DNA from: Epichloe hybrida
Taxonomy: Eukaryota > Ascomycota > Sordariomycetes > Hypocreales > Clavicipitaceae
DNA length: 64,000 nucleotides
Reading direction: 5' to 3'
NCBI GenBank assembly: GCA_019022495.1
Contig: JAFEKR010000005.1
Span: 2,914,001-2,978,000, forward strand
Shown here: positions 57,313 to 64,000 of the stretch, in pieces
Numbering within the stretch: position 1 is the first letter of the stretch
Layout of the letters: each line of letters starts with the position of its first letter
Notes under the pieces: model-generated
Databases searched by the model: none
What the model saw: the letters and a program-made list of their open reading frames with translations, nothing else
What the model was told of the DNA's origin: nothing
Program-made: the position numbers and the translations under genes

Positions 57313-60300
57313 ATGGATTCCTCTTTTTGCCTCTTAGATAACGATTCTAATGCTAGTATGCCTAGCCTTTCTAGGCCTAGCTTACCTTCTAGGCCTAGCT
57401 AGGCTAGCCTAGCTTCAGGGCCTTCTTAAACAAGTAATCTTCCAGGATTATATGAGAAAACCCTTAAAAATTAACAAGATTACGAGTTTTCTTCAAAAGC
57501 ATATATTTTTACCCATAATTTATTTAATTATCAGTTATCTAATATTAAATATAATAAAGAAAGGGAAATTATATGCTTTTATACGCAATCTAAATGTAAT
57601 TTTACGTTTAGAAGCAAAGCAAAGAGATTCCAAGCTTCTAATGGGGTTTAACACTATTGAATTAAGCATCTAGAAATTGCTACTTCTAAATCAGAAGAAA
57701 AAAAACCTGAAAAGATCATTAGTAAGTCTTTTATTCTATTTTATTCTATTTATTTTAAATTTTAAATAATTAATTCTATACTAACTATATATCTAGTACC
57801 TGAAATTCTAGTAGTATCCACTCTTACTAATTAGTCTTCTTTAACCTCTTTTTTTTTTAACAAAAAGACCTCGAAATCATACTATTTTAGAGGAATTTTC
57901 ATCTGAAGAAGCGGTTAATCTAGTCATTAAATTTCTACTAGAAAATAACCTTTCTTTTGCTATAATTAATAGCAAATCCTTTAAAAATTTACTAAATTAT
58001 TATTTTAGGTAAGTTAATTCTTTTCCTATAACTATTATAGTTATTTAAGCTAATTTATATAGGAATAATGATTTAGCTTCTTTGCTTAGTCACCGAACAA
58101 TAATACATAGAATAAATACTATGTATTATTTATCTAAGCAAAAAATCCTCTAATAAATCCAATATTAAATTAAACATTAAGGTTTAATTTCGGTTTAACT
58201 AGATATTTGGACTTTGTTTAATTCAAAGTCTTATCTAGGGGTTATTATAAGCTGGCTTAATCTAAACTTTAAGCTAGAATATAAGCTAATTAGTAAGTCT
58301 TTTAATTAGTATTAATTCTATTATTTACTAATTATTTTACTTATAGGATTTGAATATCTATCAAATTTACATATAGGAGCTTATATTTACTAATGCTTTA
58401 ATAATCTTATTAAAGACTATTACTTAGAGCTAAAGGATATTCTTAGGTAAGTTATTTCTTTAAATATTATAACTATTATTACACTTTAATTCTAATTTAT
58501 ATATAGTTTTACTAGGGATAATGGTTCTAATAATAATACTTTTATAACTTCTTATATTAATAAGAGTTATAATAGTATTAGTATTAAACCATATAATATC
58601 CGATGTATAGCTTACGTTCTTAATATCGTAGCTAAGGATATTATTACGAATTTTATTAAATCTATGTCTTCTAAGGAAGACTTAGAAAGTTTTAAAAATA
58701 GTGAATATCTTCACTATTCTACAGAAGAAACTTCGTATATCCAAGGGAATCCTGATTTTCAACAAATTAAATCCTTAGCAAATGGTAAGTAATTAATCTA
58801 TTATTCTTTACTATTTTTTATCTAATAATGCTAATATTAATTATAGGTATACTAGGAAAGGTTAAAAGGATTGCTATTCTAATTAAGAATAACCAAGCTT
58901 TATATAAAACTTAGTTAAATGCCTTAGAAAAGCAAAAACATAAGGTAACCTAGCTAAGAATTGTAATATTACGAAGATTCCTTTAGGTAAGTCTTTAATT
59001 CTTATTATAATTATACCTAATACTAATCTATTATATTTATAGCTAATGAAATAAGGTGGAATTTAACCTATAAGATAATTAATACTTCTTTAGAGCTTAA
59101 AGAAGCTATTATTCTTCTTAATAAGGAAACTAATATTGCTGCCCTTAAGGATGCTATGCTTACAACACAAGTATAGGCTAATTTAGTAACCTTAAGCAGT
59201 ATATTAGAGGTTTTTTATGAACTTACTATTATACTTTAAAGCTAGAAGTATAATACTTTAGGTCTAGTCCCTCTTTTTATTACTAAGATATATGAATATC
59301 TTAATAATATAAAAGAGGACTAAAAGGCTTATAATAACCAGGTATTTATCTATTTTACTTTCTTTTTAATTATATTATACTAACTTATAAAATTAGAAAC
59401 ACGTTTATAATCCTTTTAGTAAGGTCTTTATAGCCTCTATAGATATTAGCTTAGAAAAGCTAGGTAATTATTTCCTATAAGATATAGGAAATAATTACCA
59501 CTTTTATAAGCCTTATTTATATGCTATGTTATTAGACCCTAGGCTTAATCTTATTACTATAAAAGATAAGCTTGAATTACAATTAAGAACAATTAAAAAG
59601 TTACTAGATAACTTAGAAAAGGATTATAATTCGTAAGTATAATGTTTATTATTATTACTATTCTTATTACTAACTTTAATACTAGGCTTCTTCCTACTTA
59701 TAAGGAAAATCAGGCTAATTTAGGCCTAGGGCTAGGCTTAGATAATTCAGAGCTAGAAAATACCCAATTTCTAGTAGAAATTGGAGGGCCTATTTAGCCT
59801 AGAACCTTTTCTAATCCTTAACCTAAGCCTAAGTCTTCTAACCTCTATAAAGGGTTATTCTTAAATGAGAGAGATAAATCTATTTAAAAAACTTAAAAGA
59901 ATGAAATCCCTACTTTTACTAACTTAGAACCTAAAGAGGATAAAGTAAGTAAATATTTCTTCCTATTATATCTTATTATTATACTAATATTATAATAAAG
60001 GAAGATATCTTTAAATGGTGGGAAGATAACCAAAAGTCTTTCCCTATTCTAAGTATAATAGCTAGAAGATATCTAGCTATTCCTGCCACTTCTAGTGTAA
60101 TAGAAAGCACCTTTAATACTAGTGGGAATATTATTACTAAGCGCTAAACTTCCTTAAAACATTCTACAATTAAGGAACTAATTCTATTAAAGAATTGGGA
60201 AAAGGAGAATAATATTGCTACTAAGCAATACTTAGAGCTATATAACTATTATAGCTCTTTTTCTGAGGATTTAGATACTATGTCTTCTTCAAAGGAAAAA

Positions 60301-60369
60301 GAGAAATTAGATAAATCCTAGGATTTATCTAGTTTTTCTTCAGAAGATATATATTCTAACTCAGACTAA
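57313..60369 (+). pseudogene. hAT-superfamily DNA transposase, decayed
   Basis: A plausible start ATG is at 57313. At about 58200-58290 the text LDIWTLFNSKSYLGVIISWL matches the first catalytic-Asp region of hAT transposases. At about 58510-58640 DNGSNNNTF is followed by IRCIAYVLNIVAKD, the second Asp and the usual C-x2-H/Y-x-LN motif. At about 60003-60170 KWWEDNQKSFPILSIIARRY and IPATSSVIESTF form the C-terminal hAT dimerisation domain, and TGG codons are kept there. Stops and frame changes occur throughout. Several GTAAGT...TAG stretches could have been introns. The degree of decay seems lower than in the Gypsy element. Confidence 0.8.
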
Positions 60370-60404
60370 GTAAATCTTTAGAAGGGTTTTTTCCTAGTTT
60401 AGTC

Positions 60405-60560
60405 TAGTGTGGCTTCCTTCGGACCTTCGGACGATAGATAGTCTGACCGTGGCCAAAGAGTGGAGCCACCAAAGGGATGCACACAATGCGATTAGATGCA
60501 TCGCAAGCTACCCCGCTCCATTAGCAGTGGCACTGCACTATAGCCTTACTTTTCCCCCTT
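60405..60560. other. GC-rich islet of unknown nature
   Basis: About 150 nt of balanced, CpA-rich sequence surrounded by AT-rich DNA. It contains the direct repeat TTCGGAC at 60417-60432 and the word TGGCCAAAGAGTGG at 60450-60463, and is followed by T-runs at about 60549-60564. It lies just after the hAT transposase end. An open frame runs through it, but no domain is visible. Confidence 0.6.
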
Positions 60561-60669
60561 TTTGCTTACCTTCTCTCCTAGCTAGATTTCTCTCCTTCTC
60601 CCTTTTCTTTTCTCTCTTAGTTATTAGCTATTATTATTAACTTTATTAAATTTAACCTTATTACACTAG

Positions 60670-61630
60670 TGTGAATATTCCTTAGTAAAACTAATACTAA
60701 TTAGTGGTTAACTATAACTATAGATAAGTTAGGTATTATAAGAAAAGACATTTCTATAGATAACGCAGCCCCTTACCTCTTAAGCTAACCTAGATAGGCT
60801 ATTTAGGTAAAGAGGTATAACTACAAAGTGTGCTAAAGGAAGATAGACTAGAATCCTAGTTATAGGCTTATTAGACTTCTAAGGGATTAATCTATTAACC
60901 CTTAGGCTTATAGGATATAACCTTATTATATCTATCTAGGATATTTAGTTAATTATTAATCTTATTATCTATTACAAGAAAACTAACTAAATAACTAAAT
61001 CTATTACCGTAAGGCATTTTATTTAAACCTAACGTTAAAAACAATCCTTAGCTAAGCTAGCTAACCTATATAACCTCCTTTTACACTCTCTTTATAACCC
61101 CTCTTCTCTATTTATAGCTTTTTACGCATTAGTATTCTAAATATTAAGTTATTTCTGCTTTTACACTATCTTTACAGCTTGCTCTTCTCTCTTTTTGCTA
61201 TTTTTCCCTCTTTTATACTTTTTCTATTATTTTTTATTATTTCCCTCTGTTTATCCTATTAATCCTATTAATCCTATTTATCCTATTCTGTTTATCCTAT
61301 TTATCCCACCCTATTTATCCTATTTATCCTATTTACCCTATTTTTCCTGTTTTTCCTATTTTACCTATTTTTTAGATTTACCTAGTCTATCCCTCTTAAT
61401 AAGCGTAAAAATTACGCTATTATTATACTACTATTTGCTTTATTTAAATTATTTAAAAAGACTAAACCCTTCTTAAGAAAGGGATAGAATTAAACATTAG
61501 ACTATTAATAAGATAAACTCCTTACCTTACTTCCCTTAATAATAAGATATCCTAAAAGCCTTTAGAAATAGCTTTTAAAAGACTAGAAAAGAATAGTTTA
61601 CTAAGGTAACTATAGCTATATTTATTCACA
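60670..61630 (+). repeat. 5' LTR of a second Copia-like element
   Basis: The stretch begins TGTGAATATTCC and ends TTTATTCACA, giving an 8-bp terminal inverted repeat (TGTGAATA / TATTCACA) with TG...CA ends. TCCTAT-like units are repeated in tandem at about 61245-61365. The partner LTR would lie beyond the window, so the assignment rests on the termini and on the gag-pol that follows in the same orientation. Confidence 0.7.
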
Positions 61631-62100
61631 CTTATAAGAGACTAGGAAGAGCTTACCTAGCTAAACCTAGAGGCTACTATATAGCCTAAACTTAATAATT
61701 AGATTATAAGGTTTATTTACACTAGTAAGCATTAAAATTAGTAAGAAGAAAACCTTTAGGAGAACTTTAGAGAAGATTTTAAAGGTTAAATAAAAGACAT
61801 ATTTAGGAGAGCTTCTAATAAGCTTATAAGAAAGCTATAAAACTCCCTATAAGATAATAATGTTTATATTAGCTAAGAAATAAGCCTTCCTATTTTAATA
61901 GCCCTTAAATATATGCTTTAAGAGATAATAATAACCCTATAGTTAGGAAATAAGTTATAATCTCCTAAACTACCTTATATATAACCCCTATAAGCTACTG
62001 CCCTAAAGACCTTCCTTAATATTCCTTACCCTTAAAAGGAATAATCTTTATATCCTTTATAAAAACCCTTATAATAATCTTAATTATATTAGGAGTTTAA
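61631..62100 (+). other. leader of the second Copia-like element
   Basis: AT-rich sequence between the presumed LTR and the first recognisable gag text. No feature is identified in it. Confidence 0.35.
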
Positions 62101-64000
62101 CTCTTAATAGCTTACTTTCTTTCCTTATTCCTTTCCTTTAGATAAATAAATTATAAAGAAAATATCTAAGCTTATAAAGATATATAAGGATAGTAATTAC
62201 TATAGTAAGAAGCTATATAACTTTCTTTTACTAAAACTTACGCTCTTTAAGAGTAAGTATAACTAGATTAACCTCCTTAAGTTATATTTTAGTAAAGTAT
62301 TCCCTATTATATTAATAGGAGATACTAAATAGCACTTTCTTAATTACCTTACTAGTAAGAACCTCTCTTATAAAGAGATAATTATAAATATCTATTAATA
62401 ATTTAAAATAGAAAGTAATTAATAGTTCTATTACTATAAGTAAAGTAATATAACCCTTAAAAATATTATTATATAAAACCTTAATAAGAGTAAGCTTAAG
62501 TGCCTTAAGATTTTATTAACTACCTTAAAGAGAGTCTATAGAGAGCTATACCTCTCTAATATAGTAAATATAAAGCTCTATAAGTAAACCTTAAATATAG
62601 TCTTTAGTATCCCTAAATATTAGGTAGTAAAGTATATATATATACTAGGCTTTAAGAACCTTACTAATAACCTCTATAAATTAATTATAATTATAAAGAG
62701 TAGTGTAAGAAGTAACTAATACCACTAGCATTAAGATAAAGACTTATTAAAGGTAATATTCATAGACTACTAATATAGCTAATAGAATTAAAGAGACTAA
62801 GGAAAAGAAGGTTATTATAGTAACTTTAAATAACCTAAGTAATGCTTTATCTATAGTAAGAGTAGCTACTAGTTATTAAACTACACTAATGCTAAATATT
62901 AGAAAGAGAAAGAGAGGTAGTAAGCTAGTAAGAACTATTATTCACCCCCTATAGAGAAGAAGTTTTAGGTATTCCTTGCTTTATTTAAAGGAAATAATAG
63001 TAATAAGGAAAAGGAAAGAGAAGACTAGGAAACATAGCTTAAGGCCTTTACTTAGGACTAAGATAATAGTAATAATAATATTAAGAAAAAGCTATTATTA
63101 AAGGCATAACTTAGTATTATATAATTCTTTTACATAGGATTATAAATAATAGATAATATTAATATCCTTATAATACTTAAGAATTAAGCTTTTTAATATA
63201 CCTTACTTAAGTAAAAGCTATACCTTAAAGAAGCTTCTAATAAAGATAATTTAATTTATTATACCTTTAAAGGACACTATTTTAAAGAGATCTTTAGAGA
63301 AATTATACTAGATATAGGAGCCTTAGGCTAATTAATTACTAGTCTAGCATAAGCTAAAGCCTTACTAAGATTAATACTATTATTAATAATTAAACCCTAT
63401 AACCTAGAAGTTATTTGCTTTAGTGCTAGATTAGTAATAATATATAGCATTATCTATATGCCTATAAAGCTTAGCTAAATTAACTTTTATATCCTTAACA
63501 CTACTACACCCTTTCTCTTTTCCCTTACTAATATAGATAAAATAAAGGTTAAGATTAATAACCTTACTAATATGTTAATTTAAAATAATAAGACTATACC
63601 TATTATACATAGATAGGGCTACCCTTAGTGGCTTCTAGAGGCAAGAGAAACTACTACTTTTTACCTATTAAAAGGAGAGATTTATTAACTTTACTAAAGG
63701 TTTAGTTATCCCTTAATTTAATAGCTTATAAAGATTCTTTAATAAGCTAGTTATAATATTAAACATTATATAATTAAGAAGCTAACTAAAGTCTATTACT
63801 ATTATTAAATAAATAAAAAAGCCCTTAGCTAGTTTAAATTCTCCCTTAAAGATAACTATAACTTAAACTATAAGATTATTATTAATATTATGTAAATTAA
63901 TAGCTAGCTAGTCCTTTATATTATTAATTTAGTAACCTTATTTTAAGCGGCCTAATTCCTTAACCCTAAGAAGCAAAAAGCTTGTAATATCTAGGATATA
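62100..64000 (+). pseudogene. Copia-like gag-pol, decayed, runs off the window end
   Basis: Gag-like text spans about 62140-62960. At about 62850-62940 a zinc-knuckle-like GCYX...ER segment is followed by a Tyr/Pro-rich stretch. From about 63290 IILDIGALG sits at the protease active site (family DTGA). TTTPFLFSLTNIDKIKV at about 63500-63555 and IPIIHR at about 63600 follow the pattern of fungal Copia polyproteins. Near 63830-63990 FSLKDDYNLNYKI and LFQAAQFL resemble the start of integrase. Stops interrupt all frames. The element is distinct from the one at 47272-54407 and lies in the opposite orientation. Confidence 0.75.

Larger units (their letters stand above)
44180..64000. repeat. AT-rich, RIP-like transposon island
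   Basis: By eye, nearly 20 kb is dominated by TA, TAG and TAA words, and no intact gene remains. Recognisable pieces belong to Gypsy-, Copia- and hAT-like elements, listed separately. In the Copia gag and pol, many stops sit where the family has Gln or Trp (CAG to TAG, CAA to TAA, TGG to TAG), the expected trace of C-to-T change in CpA context on either strand. The island runs beyond the window. Whether it is centromeric, subtelomeric or an internal AT-rich block cannot be told. Confidence 0.9.

Noticed and set aside
60407..60640. 77-residue protein in the GC-rich islet
   Set aside because: No domain is recognised, the end runs into low-complexity Leu/Phe/Ser text, and it lies inside transposon debris.

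Overview
The window is nuclear DNA of a filamentous ascomycete (Pezizomycotina, probably a sordariomycete). The genes carry short (about 43-125 nt) introns with fungal GT...AG signals, the protein set is fungal (SepH septation kinase, Ice2, Bzz1, DUF2408), and the repeats carry the C-to-T decay expected of repeat-induced point mutation (RIP). Genus and species cannot be fixed from the sequence alone.

Bases 1-44180 are a gene-rich, GC-balanced arm with 16 well-supported genes. In order: the 3' end of an unrecognised Gln/Ser-rich protein (+); the septation-initiation kinase SepH/Cdc7 (-); a conserved-looking protein of unknown function with a polyproline run (-); dihydrofolate synthase with a long C-terminal extension (+); Ice2 (-); a GNAT acetyltransferase with an apparent 1-nt frameshift (+); an AAAP/Mtr-type amino acid permease (+); dihydroceramide delta-4 desaturase (+); a VAP/Scs2 ER protein (-); a UBA-zinc finger-UBX Cdc48 cofactor (+); ribosomal stalk protein P1 (-); a DUF2408 protein (+); a YCII-domain protein (-); the F-BAR/C1/SH3 protein Bzz1 (+); an ACS-family MFS transporter (+); and a C2H2 zinc-finger protein (+). 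These are mostly housekeeping genes. Several share a theme of ER and membrane lipids (Ice2, VAP, desaturase) or cortex and cytokinesis (SepH, Bzz1), but nothing shows a co-regulated cluster. Exon joins were worked out by hand from splice signals and frame continuity.

From about 44180 to the window end the composition changes abruptly to a very AT-rich island with no intact gene. It is a nest of decayed transposons. A Ty3/Gypsy-like element (+) has protease remains at about 46900-47240 and reverse transcriptase remains at about 54900-55850. It is split by a complete Ty1/Copia-like element (-), 47272-54407, with two LTRs and a 5-bp target duplication. Next come a palindromic TAATG/CATTA repeat, a hAT-type DNA transposon (+, about 57313-60369), a small GC-rich islet (60405-60560) and a second Copia-like element (+) whose 5' LTR is 60670-61630 and whose gag-pol runs off the window end. 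Stop codons that replace expected Gln or Trp codons, and transition-only differences between the two Copia LTRs, point to RIP.

The most unusual items are: a seven-unit array of about 41-bp hairpin repeats with variable spacers inside the Copia leader; a sepH intron whose expected GT donor reads AT; apparent frameshifts in the GNAT gene and in the dihydrofolate synthase tail; a GC-rich islet that looks untouched by RIP; and a recurring TACGGAGTA motif between genes. No tRNA, rRNA, CRISPR system, toxin gene or secondary-metabolite cluster was recognised.
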